A stretch of 64,000 nt of DNA from Ardenticatenaceae bacterium (GTDB lineage: Bacteria > Chloroflexota > Anaerolineae > Promineifilales > Promineifilaceae), in the NCBI GenBank assembly GCA_020634235.1, contig JACKCB010000001.1, positions 1,054,001 through 1,118,000 of the forward strand, written 5' to 3'. The stretch's first letter is position 1, and each line of letters begins with the position of its first letter. The position numbers and the translations under genes are program-made. Below are positions 54,764 to 63,979 of the stretch, piece by piece. The notes under the pieces were generated by a model. It ran no database searches. It had not been told where the DNA came from and worked only from the letters and a program-made list of their open reading frames with translations.

Positions 54764-55158
54764 CTTTCTTCCTCAGTGGCCATGCCGCACCCAGGGGTCT
54801 ATAAGCCCTAGAGGCTGCGTTCTCTACCCAGGGGTCCTGGGCAGAGGGATGATAAAGCCCCGGCCGGGATTTGGCAACGCCCCGGCCGGAATATCGGAAC
54901 AGAGTAGTGAAACATTTCACTTTCAGGCCAGATTATGATATAAATCAGGCCTAGAGGGAAACAAATTCATGCGCCGAAAACAAACCATGCTCCCCACCCC
55001 GGCCGGGAATCCCCAACCAGGCAGCCCACTCCCCGCAGTCGTTTTCAGCGTGCCCCAGGCCTATCCGGCGTTCCCCAAACGTCCGCCTGATTCAGAGACA
55101 ACAACTTCAAGAAGCCAACATCGTCAATTTGAAAACTAGCTACTTAGGAGAACATGCA
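54764..55158. other. Divergent regulatory spacer adh / pckA
   Basis: Almost 400 bp. It holds two CCGGCCGG sites (~54859, 54885), the palindrome at 54906-54921 and an AT-rich -10-like region (TATAAA at 54939-54944). The pckA leader is ~200 nt; no riboswitch was recognised. Confidence 0.45.
54906..54921. promoter_or_regulatory. Palindromic operator candidate AGTGAAA-CA-TTTCACT
   Basis: Perfect 7-bp arms overlapping a possible -35 (TTCACT 54916-54921) that is 17 bp from TATAAA at 54939-54944. The same core, GTGAAA-N2-TTTCAC, occurs at 40821-40834. Fits Rex-like redox control of pckA or the dehydrogenase (inference). Confidence 0.5.
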
Positions 55159-56769
55159 ATGCAACACATTGGCCCCGCAATCAGCGACTATGGAATAGAG
55201 AATCACGGCATCACCAATGCCGAGACCGTTTATTGGAACCTGACCACGCCCATGCTCTACGAGCAGGCCACCCGCCGCAAAGAAGGGGTTATCGTCCACC
55301 TTGGCCCCCTGGTAGTCCGCACCGGAGACCACACCGGTCGCTCTCCCAACGACAAATTTGTCGTCAAAGAGCCAACCTCCGACCACAAAATCTGGTGGGG
55401 CAAAGTCAATCGCCCCTTTGAGCAGCAAAATTTCGATGCCATGCTGCGCAAAGTGCTGTCCTACATCCAGAACCGGGACATCTTCGTCTTTGATGGCTAC
55501 GCCGGGGCCGATGAACGCTACCGCATGCCGGTGCGCATCATCACCGAATATGCCTGGCACAACCTGTTCGCCCGCAACATGTTCATCCGAGAGGCTAATC
55601 TGGAAGTACTCAAGCACTTCAAACCAGAGTTCACCGTCATTGATATGCCCCGCTTCCATGCCGTGCCCCAGTATGACGGCACCAACAGCCAGACCTTCAT
55701 CCTGATGGACTTCAGCAAGCGCATGGTGCTCATTGGCGGTACCGAATACGCCGGCGAGATCAAGAAGAGCATCTTCACAGCCATGAACTACTACCTGCCG
55801 GCGCAGGGGGTCATGCCGATGCATTGCAGCGCCAACTTTGGCGCAGACAGAGAGGACACGGCCATCTTCTTTGGCCTAAGCGGTACGGGTAAAACCACGC
55901 TGAGCAATGACCCCGCGCGGACGCTGATTGGCGACGATGAGCATGGTTGGAGCGACAACGGCGTGTTCAACTTTGAGGGTGGCTGCTATGCCAAGGTCAT
56001 CCGGTTGGACCCCAAGGGTGAACCAGAAATCTACGAGACGACCCGCCGCTTTGGCACTATTCTGGAAAATGTATCCTATGATAGCGCCACGCGTCGCGTC
56101 GACCTGGACAACGACTCGCTAACCGAGAACACCCGCTCCAGCTACCCCATTTCGCACATCGACCAGGCCGTGCGCGATGGTCTGGGTGGTCACCCCCGCA
56201 ATGTACTCTTCCTGACGGCCGATGCGTTCGGGGTCTTGCCACCTATCAGCAAGCTGACCAGGGAACAGGCAATGTATCACTTCCTTAGCGGCTACACGGC
56301 CAAGGTTGCCGGCACCGAGCGGGGCGTAACTGAGCCTGTGCCCAATTTCAGCGCTTGCTTTGGTGCGCCTTTCATGCCGCAGCACCCCGGCGTCTATGCC
56401 GAACTGTTGGGCGAAAAGATTGCGCAGCATGGTTCGGACGTGTGGTTGGTGAACACAGGCTGGACAGGTGGGCCGTATGGCGTGGGCCGGCGCATGAAGC
56501 TGGCCTACACACGCCGCATGGTAAACGCCGCCCTGAGCGGTGAACTGAACGATATTGAGCTGGTTGTGGAACCATTCTTTGGCCTGGCCATTCCTAAGCA
56601 GGTCGAGGGCGTGCCCGCGGAAATCCTGAATCCGCGCAACACCTGGTCCGACCCGGCAGCTTACGATGCCCAGGCAACCAAGCTGGTGGGCATGTTCATT
56701 GAGAACTTCAAGCAGTTTGAGGCCGGCGTTTCGGAAGCTATCCGCAATGCCGCCCCGCAAGGGCGTTAG
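55159..56769 (+). CDS. pckA: Phosphoenolpyruvate carboxykinase (ATP)
   Basis: Converts oxaloacetate and ATP to PEP, CO2 and ADP, the first step of gluconeogenesis. The 536-residue protein has the kinase-1a loop FGLSGTGKTTLSN (~238-250), the metal-binding GDDEHGWSDNGVFNFEGGCYAK, and RTGDHTGRSPNDKF for oxaloacetate. ATG 55159 is chosen over an overlapping out-of-frame ATG because TAGGAG is 8 nt upstream. It ends just before a 42-bp perfect palindrome. Confidence 0.97.
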   Translation: MQHIGPAISDYGIENHGITNAETVYWNLTTPMLYEQATRRKEGVIVHLGPLVVRTGDHTGRSPNDKFVVKEPTSDHKIWWGKVNRPFEQQNFDAMLRKVLSYIQNRDIFVFDGYAGADERYRMPVRIITEYAWHNLFARNMFIREANLEVLKHFKPEFTVIDMPRFHAVPQYDGTNSQTFILMDFSKRMVLIGGTEYAGEIKKSIFTAMNYYLPAQGVMPMHCSANFGADREDTAIFFGLSGTGKTTLSNDPARTLIGDDEHGWSDNGVFNFEGGCYAKVIRLDPKGEPEIYETTRRFGTILENVSYDSATRRVDLDNDSLTENTRSSYPISHIDQAVRDGLGGHPRNVLFLTADAFGVLPPISKLTREQAMYHFLSGYTAKVAGTERGVTEPVPNFSACFGAPFMPQHPGVYAELLGEKIAQHGSDVWLVNTGWTGGPYGVGRRMKLAYTRRMVNAALSGELNDIELVVEPFFGLAIPKQVEGVPAEILNPRNTWSDPAAYDAQATKLVGMFIENFKQFEAGVSEAIRNAAPQGR

Positions 56770-56781
56770 CAGTTTGTTAGC

Positions 56782-56823
56782 CTCCCGCCAGTCCAACCCC
56801 GGCCGGGGTTGGACTGGCGGGAG
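56782..56823. terminator. 42-bp perfect palindrome after pckA
   Basis: Two 21-bp arms, loop-less, centred on CCCCGGCCGGGG (56797-56808). It begins 13 bp after the pckA stop and its right arm supplies the GGGAG ribosome site for the gene at 56833. Likely terminator or attenuator. Confidence 0.65.
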
Positions 56824-56832
56824 ATATCTTCT

Positions 56833-57357
56833 ATGCCAATGAAACCCATTACCCAACAACTACCCGGCCGGCTCTACCAGAAAGACAATGCCCTGGCCCT
56901 GCTGCTGGACGACCCGGCCGGGGTCGTTTACCTGCGCTACGCGCTGGTTGTGGGTGGCCCCGAGCGCCACGTACTGCCCGCCGTGGTGCTGGACGACTGG
57001 GGTCACGAGCTAAAGACGCTGGACCTCTATCGCTGGATTGACACGGAAGGGCAACGTTTTCCGCGAGCCGAGCTGTTTGGCTACGAAATGAACGGTGCTG
57101 AAACCCAATATTTTCTGCGGGACCTGGAAATCTTCTTCAGATATCCGTGTTATGTCTACCCGGAACCCCAGGCCCCCGTCCCGGCCGGGATCCTGCTGCA
57201 GCACGTTCTCCAACCCGACCCCACCCTCCCGGCCGGGCCACAAGCCGGCCAAAGCCCGGCCAGCACCCCCTGGCCGCTGCACCGCGCCAACGTCCAATGG
57301 TGGCGCGCCAATCCCCACACCCTGACCGATTGGGGCTTTACGATTTACCAATTCTAA
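56833..57357 (+). CDS. Uncharacterised protein
   Basis: A 174-residue soluble protein without recognised domain (MPMKPITQQLPGRLYQKDNALAL at the N-terminus, a Pro/Ala-rich segment around residues 115-145, then WPLHRANVQWWRANPHTLTDWG). Its N-terminal half alternates strands (VVYLRYALVVGGPERHVLPAVVL). Its ribosome site lies in the palindrome right arm, so expression may depend on whether that structure forms. It ends 62 bp before the transglycosylase gene. Confidence 0.55.
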   Translation: MPMKPITQQLPGRLYQKDNALALLLDDPAGVVYLRYALVVGGPERHVLPAVVLDDWGHELKTLDLYRWIDTEGQRFPRAELFGYEMNGAETQYFLRDLEIFFRYPCYVYPEPQAPVPAGILLQHVLQPDPTLPAGPQAGQSPASTPWPLHRANVQWWRANPHTLTDWGFTIYQF

Positions 57358-57419
57358 AGGATAATCCGACCGTGCTCTTTAGTGCTGCGCCACGGCGGCA
57401 GCCGGGCACGGGGATTCAT

Positions 57420-58364
57420 ATGCAATCGCGGATGATGCGCCTTTTTTTGGTATTCATGCTTATTGCCCTGTTTGCACGGCTCTCAGGGCAATCGGTCCGC
57501 GCTGCCAATTCGGATGCCGATAGTGAACGTGTGGGTGGCGCGCCCTCCCTCTCCCCCATCTGGCCGCCCAGCATCCAGCGCTGGTCCAGCTACATTGGCA
57601 CCCTCTCGCAAGTATATGGCCTGGACCCCGACTTCATTGCCGCGGTTATCAGAGCGGAATCAAACGGCGACCAGGGGGTCATCAGCGGCCAGGGCGCAGT
57701 GGGGTTGATGGGCGTCATGCCCGCCAGTCCGGGCCTGGAGTGGCGCCCCCCGGCCGAGGAGCTAATCAACCCGGCAGTCAACCTGCGTTGGGGTGTCTCC
57801 ATTCTGGCCGAGATTATCCGGCAGTCGGGCGGCGACCTGTTTGCCGCCCTGGCAGCTTACAGCGGCGGCTGGGATCAGGTGGACACCCGCGTACCACAGG
57901 AATACGCCGCCGCCGTGCTGGATGGTTATGGCCGGGCCGTGGCCATGCGCGCCGATGTTTCGCCAGATATCGCCGAGCGCTGGACCATTGCCATTGAAGT
58001 TCGCCATGGTCACATTCCCAACCAAACGCTGCTGGTGCTGGGGAATGACCCGGCGTCCGGGCTGCAAACCTATGGCGGGCATCTGGTTTATGCCTACACC
58101 GACAAAGAGGGCCACACCTTTGCCGTGCGCGGCTATGCCGTGCCACTGTCGTTGGTGAACCCGGCCGGGGAAACCGCCGTCCGTTTTGGTCCCAGTGACG
58201 CACTGGAACCAGAACTACTGCGCCAATCCGGCGGTTCCGCCACCAAAATTTCTAGCAGCAATCCCAGCATCCTCATGGCCTGCCTGCCCAGCCTGAGCCG
58301 GCTGCGCGGCCATACCAGCACCCGCTGGTTCGCCCCATCCTCCTGCCCATCCTGGCACCGCTAA
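57420..58364 (+). CDS. Lytic transglycosylase (SLT domain), exported
   Basis: A 314-residue murein hydrolase. The signal sequence is MRLFLVFMLIALFARLSG. The SLT domain (residues ~60-170) has the catalytic Glu in VIRAESNGDQGVISGQGAVGLMGVMP, NPAVNLRWGVSILAEII, and ALAAYSGGWDQV. The C-terminal half looks beta-rich and is of unknown role. It cleaves peptidoglycan glycan strands. Start ATG 57420; the frame is open far upstream but only noise. Confidence 0.85.
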   Translation: MQSRMMRLFLVFMLIALFARLSGQSVRAANSDADSERVGGAPSLSPIWPPSIQRWSSYIGTLSQVYGLDPDFIAAVIRAESNGDQGVISGQGAVGLMGVMPASPGLEWRPPAEELINPAVNLRWGVSILAEIIRQSGGDLFAALAAYSGGWDQVDTRVPQEYAAAVLDGYGRAVAMRADVSPDIAERWTIAIEVRHGHIPNQTLLVLGNDPASGLQTYGGHLVYAYTDKEGHTFAVRGYAVPLSLVNPAGETAVRFGPSDALEPELLRQSGGSATKISSSNPSILMACLPSLSRLRGHTSTRWFAPSSCPSWHR

Positions 58365-58374
58365 CCCGTCCATC

Positions 58375-59145
58375 ATGCCCACACCTTTCATGCATCTGGA
58401 CTTCGCAGAGCGAATCCGCACGCACAGCCGCCTGGACGACGCCACTCGTTCACTCATCACCCAGGAACTGCCCGCCTTCTATCTGGGCAACGTCGCTGCC
58501 GACTACCAGACAATTTGCGACATTCCGCGCGAGAAGACTCATTTCTATGATGTGCCACCGACGCCGGATCACCAGGCCCACCAGGTGATGCTGGCCTGCT
58601 ACCCAGAACTGGCCCAGGCAGCGCGGCTCCCGGCCGGGCAGGCAGTCTTCGTGGCCGGCTATTGCTTCCACCTGATCCAGGACCTGGTGTGGTATTGGCA
58701 GGTGCTGATGCCCTACTTCTTGCAGGCGGAGGGTTGGCCAGCCGAGGCGCGGGTGCGCTTTGTGAGCCACAACACGCTGCTCACCTATCTGGACCAGGAA
58801 GCCCGGCGGGCGCTGCCGGCCACGGCCGGGACAACCCTGGCCGCGGCCGAATCACACCATTGGCTGCCCTTTGCCGCCGACGCCGACGTACACCGCTGGC
58901 GGGACTTGCTGGCCCGGCAGCTTTTGCCGGGTGGCACCAGCCAGACCATTCTCATTTACGCCAGGCGGCTGGGCATGACCCCGGCCGGGTTTGCCGCCAA
59001 CCTGCAAAACCCAACCTGGATGCACGAGCAGGTATTCCACCGCGCCCCCCTGGCCCAGGTCCAGGCCGCCCTGGATGAAGGCATCGACCAGGCGGCCAGC
59101 TTCGTGGCCGACTACCTGGCCGCGCTGGCCCACCGGCAGCCGTAG
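58375..59145 (+). CDS. Zinc-dependent phospholipase C-like protein
   Basis: A 256-residue protein of the Zn_dep_PLPC family (PF00882). Metal-ligand candidates are His in MPTPFMHLDFAERI, AFYLGNVAADYQ (Asp), KTHFYDVPPTPDHQAHQ (His) and FVAGYCFHLIQDLVWYWQ (His/Asp). There is no signal peptide, so it acts in the cytoplasm or is exported otherwise. It begins 10 bp after the transglycosylase gene and is followed 44 bp later by the nucleoside kinase; the three may be one operon. Confidence 0.8.
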   Translation: MPTPFMHLDFAERIRTHSRLDDATRSLITQELPAFYLGNVAADYQTICDIPREKTHFYDVPPTPDHQAHQVMLACYPELAQAARLPAGQAVFVAGYCFHLIQDLVWYWQVLMPYFLQAEGWPAEARVRFVSHNTLLTYLDQEARRALPATAGTTLAAAESHHWLPFAADADVHRWRDLLARQLLPGGTSQTILIYARRLGMTPAGFAANLQNPTWMHEQVFHRAPLAQVQAALDEGIDQAASFVADYLAALAHRQP

Positions 59146-59189
59146 CTGCCACCCTTATCCCCCAATCCCACACGCCAAGAGGTAACCTG

Positions 59190-60893
59190 ATGACCATCAT
59201 TCCCGCTAAACCGCGCACCACGGTGCAGGCCCGCTTCGCCGATGGCACCGCCTACGACGGCCCCATCGGCGCCACCATAGAGGATTTTGTGCAAGCTGCC
59301 CGGCCGGAGGTCCCCGGCCGGGTGGTAGCCGCCCACATCAACAACCAGCTCCGCGAGCTTTCCTTCGCCCTGGCCAACGACGTCCGCCTGGTGCCCATCA
59401 CCACCGCCGATTCCGACGGCACGCGCATCTACCGCCGCTCCCTCAGCTTCCTGATGATCGCCGCCGCCGCCGAACTCTTCCCTGAGCGTCACATCAACAT
59501 CCAGCACTCGCTGCCCTTTGGCGGGTACTACTGCGAGGTCAGCGATGGCCCGGCATTCACCGGCGACGAACTGGACCAACTCAACCGGCGCATGCGCCAA
59601 TTAGTAGACAGCAACCTGGCCATACGGCAGGTGAAGATGCCGCTGGATGAAGCGCTGCAAATCTTCTACACCAACAACGACCTGGAAAAAGCGGACCTGT
59701 TTGCCCGGCGGCGTAACCCCTACCTCACCGTCTACGAACTCAACGGCGTGCGCGACTACTTCCATGGCTTCATGGTGCCCAGCACCGGCTATCTGGACCT
59801 GTTTGACCTGCGCCTCTACGGCGAAGGATACATCTTGCAGTTTCCGCGCCGCCACGCCCCCAACGTGCTGCAAGCATTTGAGGATGAACCGTGGTTGGTG
59901 CGGGTTTTCCAGGAATACAGCGACTGGCTGCGCCTGTTGGGCGTGCCCAGCGTGGCCTCGCTCAACCGGGCCATCACCACCGGCCGGATTCAGGAACATA
60001 TCCTGGTGGCCGAAGCGCTGCACGAACGCCAACTGGCCAACATTGTCAACGAGATCGCCAGCCGCCGCCCCAGGGTGAAGGTGGTGCTGATTTCCGGCCC
60101 CACCTCGGCCGGCAAAACGACCTTTGCCAAACGGCTGGCCGTCCAGTTGTTAACCCAGGGTATCCGGCCGGTGGCCATCAACCTGGACAACTACTTCGTG
60201 GATCGCCAGAACACGCCTAGAGATGATCGCGGTGAGCTAGATTTTGAGTCGTTCGATGCCCTGGACCACGTGCTTTTTCAAGTTCATTTGCAGCATCTGC
60301 TGGCCGGCGAGACCATTGTGCAGCCCAAATTCAACTTCCGCAGCGGCTCGCGCGAGACGGGCAGCGAAATGAACATTGGCCCGGAACACCTGATTCTGGC
60401 CGAAGGCATTCACGCCCTCAATCCCCGCCTGACCACCGGCATCCCCCGCGAAGCCATCTTCAAGGTAACTGTCTCCGCCTTCACTCAGCTCAACCTGGAC
60501 CAGCACAACCGGGTGCCCACCACCGACACCCGCCTGCTGCGGCGCATTGTGCGCGACGCCGCCTATCGCGGCTACAGCGCCACCGACACCATTCGCCGCT
60601 GGCCCAGTGTGCGCCGCGGTGAAAAACGGCACATCTTCCCCTATCAAAACGGGGCGGATATGTTTTTCAATTCGGCCCTGTTTTATGAGCTTTCGGTGCT
60701 GAAACCGCTGGCCCAGCCGCTGCTGCTGCAAGTGGAACCGGGGACGCTGGAGCGGATCGAGGCCAATCGCCTGCTCGCCTTCCTGCAATGGTTCGACCCT
60801 ATCCCGGAAGGGGTGCGGATTCCCAGCAACTCTATCATCCGGGAGTTTGTCGGCGGGTCGATCATGGAGTCGTTTGAGCCGTGGCGGCGCTAG
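59190..60893 (+). CDS. TGS-domain uridine kinase-like protein
   Basis: A 567-residue fusion. Residues 1-~70 are a TGS-like domain, and ~80-280 resemble the threonyl-tRNA synthetase second additional domain (HINIQHSLPFGGYYCEV, with an HxxxH-type region altered). Residues ~285-567 are a uridine kinase-type P-loop kinase with Walker A GPTSAGKT (303-310), NLDNYFVDR and the FNFRSGSRE loop. The whole class occurs in many bacteria as nucleoside kinase; substrate is probably uridine or cytidine, but not certain. Confidence 0.88.
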   Translation: MTIIPAKPRTTVQARFADGTAYDGPIGATIEDFVQAARPEVPGRVVAAHINNQLRELSFALANDVRLVPITTADSDGTRIYRRSLSFLMIAAAAELFPERHINIQHSLPFGGYYCEVSDGPAFTGDELDQLNRRMRQLVDSNLAIRQVKMPLDEALQIFYTNNDLEKADLFARRRNPYLTVYELNGVRDYFHGFMVPSTGYLDLFDLRLYGEGYILQFPRRHAPNVLQAFEDEPWLVRVFQEYSDWLRLLGVPSVASLNRAITTGRIQEHILVAEALHERQLANIVNEIASRRPRVKVVLISGPTSAGKTTFAKRLAVQLLTQGIRPVAINLDNYFVDRQNTPRDDRGELDFESFDALDHVLFQVHLQHLLAGETIVQPKFNFRSGSRETGSEMNIGPEHLILAEGIHALNPRLTTGIPREAIFKVTVSAFTQLNLDQHNRVPTTDTRLLRRIVRDAAYRGYSATDTIRRWPSVRRGEKRHIFPYQNGADMFFNSALFYELSVLKPLAQPLLLQVEPGTLERIEANRLLAFLQWFDPIPEGVRIPSNSIIREFVGGSIMESFEPWRR

Positions 60894-60922
60894 CCGGCGG
60901 CCACCGCTTCCCAGGAAGCAAA

Positions 60923-60957
60923 AAGGACTGCCCGGCCGGGTTGGCTGGGCAGTCCTT
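60923..60957. terminator. Hairpin between nucleoside kinase and sdhB
   Basis: Arms AAGGACTGCCC (60923-60933) and GGGCAGTCCTT (60947-60957) around a 13-nt loop containing a CCGGCCGGG palindrome overlapping the arm. It separates convergent genes. A-rich before and no clear T tract after on the plus strand; on the minus strand TTTTT follows the stem, a better terminator for sdhB. Confidence 0.7.
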
Positions 60958-60995
60958 GTAAGTTGGCGGGAACCCGGCCGGGTGTGCCCCAGCCG

Positions 60996-61757
60996 CTACA
61001 CCTTACCCGTACCGATCGAGCGCTTCACCTCGGCAATCGCCTTCGTCACCTCAATCTCACGCGGACAGGCATTGGTACAGTTGAAAATCGTCCGGCAGCG
61101 CCACACGCCAAACTCCTCCGCCAGGATATTCAGCCGCTGGGCATACGCCTGGTCACGACTGTCATAGATAAAGCGGTGCGCCTGGACAATGGCCGCCGGC
61201 CCCACATACTTGCCATTCGCCCAAAAGCTGGGGCAAGAAGTGGTGCAGGCCGCACACAAAATACACTTCGTCGTATCATCAAACCTGGCCCGGTCTTCCG
61301 GCGATTGCAGCCGTTCGCGCCCATCGGCCGGGGGCGGCGTGTCATTGACAAAATACGGCATCACCGACCGGTAATGTTCAAAGAACGGCTCCATATCAAC
61401 AATCAAGTCTTTCAGGACCTTCAGACCCAGGATTGGCTCCACCTGGAGCTTCACGGTGTGGCTGCTATCGGCCATCCGGCCCACCAGCGTCTTGCAAGCC
61501 AGCATATTGGCGCCATTGATGCGCAGAGCGTCGGAACCACACACCCCATGGGCGCAGGAACGGCGCAGCGCCAGCGTGCCATCCTGCGTCCATTTCACCT
61601 TGTGCAGCACATCCAACACCGAATCGTTGGGCAAAACCTCGGTCAGCGTATAATCACCCCAGTAGGGAGCCTTGTCTTTTTCCGGATTGAAGCGGCGGAT
61701 ACGGATATGAACCGTCAGTTTCTGTATTGGCGGGGCCTTCGTGGCACTGGTACTCAT
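60996..61757 (-). CDS. sdhB: Succinate dehydrogenase iron-sulphur subunit
   Basis: The 253-residue electron-transfer subunit of complex II. 2Fe-2S ligands lie in CAHGVCGSDALRINGANMLAC (residues ~69-89). The second domain has CILCAACTTSCP (~165-176) for 4Fe-4S and CTNACPREI (~227-235) for 3Fe-4S. Start ATG overlaps the sdhA stop (TAATG), so translation is coupled. It is the last gene of the leftward operon. Confidence 0.96.
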   Translation of the reverse strand: MSTSATKAPPIQKLTVHIRIRRFNPEKDKAPYWGDYTLTEVLPNDSVLDVLHKVKWTQDGTLALRRSCAHGVCGSDALRINGANMLACKTLVGRMADSSHTVKLQVEPILGLKVLKDLIVDMEPFFEHYRSVMPYFVNDTPPPADGRERLQSPEDRARFDDTTKCILCAACTTSCPSFWANGKYVGPAAIVQAHRFIYDSRDQAYAQRLNILAEEFGVWRCRTIFNCTNACPREIEVTKAIAEVKRSIGTGKV

Positions 61758-63541
61758 TAGTAAACACGCTCCTTTGGTTCATAGCGACCAAGTTCAACTG
61801 GCTTGTAGGCCAGCCGATAGCCATCCTCAGTCCGGTAGCACAGCGTGTGCTTGAGCCAATTAACGTCATCGCGCTTCTGAAAATCGTCACGCGCATGGCC
61901 GCCCCGGCTCTCTTTGCGGGCCACGGCTGAAATTGCCGTCACCTGGGCCAGCTCCAACAAGCAGCCCAGTTCCCACGCTTCCAGCAAGTCGGTGTTGTAC
62001 TGATGGCCCTTGTCATCAATCACCAGGTCGCTGTGGTAAGCATCTCGCAAAGCGACCAACTCATCGATCGCCTTCTTCATATTCTCTTCGACGCGGAAAA
62101 CACCTACATTGGCCGTCATGCTCTTTTGCATCCGGCCGCGCAGCTCATACTGCCGCACCTGTCCCTTGCTGCTGCGGAGGCGCTCAAATTCGGCAATGAC
62201 CTCGTCGGCTGCGTTGTCGGGCAGGGGCAGCAGCTCATTTTCGCGGCAGAACTCGGCCATGTGCCGCCCGCTGCGGCGACCAAACACAATCAGGTCTACC
62301 AGCGAATTGGTGCCCAGCCGGTTAGCACCGTGGACCGAGACGCAGGCCACTTCCCCGGCCGCGTACAACCCCGGCAGTACCGTTCGCTGGTCGTCCAACA
62401 CTACCCGGCCATCGACATCGGTGGGGATGCCCCCCATGGCGTAATGGGCCGTGGGCTGAATGGGCATCGGTTCCTTCACCGGGTCCACACCCAGATAGGT
62501 ACGGGTGAAGTCGGCAATGTCGGGCAGCTTGGCTTCGATGTAGGCAGCGTCAATACGCTTGCTTTCGCCGTCCTTCTCGTAGTAGTAATTCACCGTTTCG
62601 GGGGTCACGTCCAGGTGCACATAGTTTTGGCCGTTAATGCCCCGGCCGGCTTGCACCTCCAGGAAGATCGCCCGGCTCACCACATCCCGGCTGGCCAGGT
62701 CCTTAATCGACGGCGCATAGCGCGCCATGAAGCGCTCGCCTTCGCCGTTGATCAACACGCCACCTTCGCCACGCACCCCTTCGGTAATAAGGATGCCCAG
62801 CTTAAAAATGCCGGTAGGATGAAACTGGAAGAACTCCATATCCTGCATGGGAATTCCCCGCCGCAGGCAAATGGCTGCGCCATCCCCCGTTAGCGAATGG
62901 GCGTTTGAGGTCACTTCCCAACAGCGCCCCCAACCACCGGTGGCAAAGAGTACCGCCTTGGCGTGGAATACGTGGAATTCCCCACTGGCAATCTGTATCG
63001 CCACCACCCCGCGTACCGTGTCACCCACGCGAATGAGGTCAACCACGTGAAATTCATCAAAGAAGTTCACGTTGTTCTTGACGCACTGCTGGTACAACGT
63101 CTGCAAAATCATGTGCCCGGTGCGGTCGGCCGCATGGCAGGCGCGGTAGACAGGTTTGCCGGTATCGTTGTTGGTGTGCCCACCAAAACGGCGCTGCGAA
63201 ATCCGGCCATCGGGCAGCCGGTCAAAAGGCAGGCCCATGTGCTCCAGTTCGATCACCGTTTCGATGGCTTCCTGGCATAACACGTCCACCGCCGGCTGGT
63301 CGGCCAGGTAGTCGGAGCCTTTTACGGTGTCGTAGGCGTGCCACTCCCAGTGGTCTTCGCCCAAATTGCCCAGCGCGGCCCCCACGCCACCCTGGGCGGC
63401 ACCTGTGTGTGAGCGCGTGGGGTACAGTTTGGAAATGACGGCAACTTTCGCGCCCCGGCCGGCATACAGGGCGGCCATCAGCCCGGCCCCACCAGCGCCT
63501 ATGATGACTGCATCGAATGTGTGTACTTTTGTCTTAGCCAT
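61757..63541 (-). CDS. sdhA: Succinate dehydrogenase flavoprotein subunit
   Basis: The 594-residue FAD subunit that oxidises succinate to fumarate. It has FAD dinucleotide motif IIGAGGAGLMAALYA at residues 13-27, the covalent-FAD His in SHTGAAQGGVGAALG, the substrate loop HPTGIFKLGILITEGVRGEGG and active-site Arg in HGANRLGTNSLVDLIVFGRR. Intact length. It is between the membrane-anchor gene and sdhB. Confidence 0.97.
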   Translation of the reverse strand: MAKTKVHTFDAVIIGAGGAGLMAALYAGRGAKVAVISKLYPTRSHTGAAQGGVGAALGNLGEDHWEWHAYDTVKGSDYLADQPAVDVLCQEAIETVIELEHMGLPFDRLPDGRISQRRFGGHTNNDTGKPVYRACHAADRTGHMILQTLYQQCVKNNVNFFDEFHVVDLIRVGDTVRGVVAIQIASGEFHVFHAKAVLFATGGWGRCWEVTSNAHSLTGDGAAICLRRGIPMQDMEFFQFHPTGIFKLGILITEGVRGEGGVLINGEGERFMARYAPSIKDLASRDVVSRAIFLEVQAGRGINGQNYVHLDVTPETVNYYYEKDGESKRIDAAYIEAKLPDIADFTRTYLGVDPVKEPMPIQPTAHYAMGGIPTDVDGRVVLDDQRTVLPGLYAAGEVACVSVHGANRLGTNSLVDLIVFGRRSGRHMAEFCRENELLPLPDNAADEVIAEFERLRSSKGQVRQYELRGRMQKSMTANVGVFRVEENMKKAIDELVALRDAYHSDLVIDDKGHQYNTDLLEAWELGCLLELAQVTAISAVARKESRGGHARDDFQKRDDVNWLKHTLCYRTEDGYRLAYKPVELGRYEPKERVY

Positions 63542-63577
63542 GTTCTTGACATCCTTCTTGATTTCAGGGCGGAGTCG

Positions 63578-63979
63578 TCAGGGCACAATCGCCGGATCAA
63601 AGGCGGCAATGGCAATCGCCGACCAGACGATGGTGACCACGGTAAATACAACGATAATCCGTTTGACCCAGCGCATGGCGTTTTCGTTGTGGATGTAATC
63701 GCCTAAGACGTTGGTCAGGCCATTGAAGCCATGCACAATGGCAAAAGCTAGCAGCAGCATGTCGTATGTCTTCCAGCCCCAGGAGTTCCACTGCTCGGCC
63801 ACGAATTGGATGGTCAGGTTGGTGCTGGTGTTTAGCACATGTTGGATAACAACGTGCCCGACGGCCAATATGAGGAGGGCTGCGCCAGAGAGACGCATAA
63901 ATAGGAAAGCGTACCGCTGCACCTGCGAACGCGAGTCAATTTTTACACTGCGAGTTGTGACACCGGATAAAGTGCTCAT
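63578..63979 (-). CDS. Succinate dehydrogenase membrane anchor subunit
   Basis: A 133-residue protein with three helices (~32-52, 72-92, 108-128). The axial-haem His candidate is in AFAIVHGFNGLTNVLGDYI, matching the SdhD/SdhC cytochrome b family (HGFNGLR-like). It anchors SdhAB and passes electrons to quinone. ATG 63979 follows AAGGTGA; a GTG three codons upstream is less likely. Any partner anchor gene would lie beyond the right edge. Confidence 0.88.
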   Translation of the reverse strand: MSTLSGVTTRSVKIDSRSQVQRYAFLFMRLSGAALLILAVGHVVIQHVLNTSTNLTIQFVAEQWNSWGWKTYDMLLLAFAIVHGFNGLTNVLGDYIHNENAMRWVKRIIVVFTVVTIVWSAIAIAAFDPAIVP

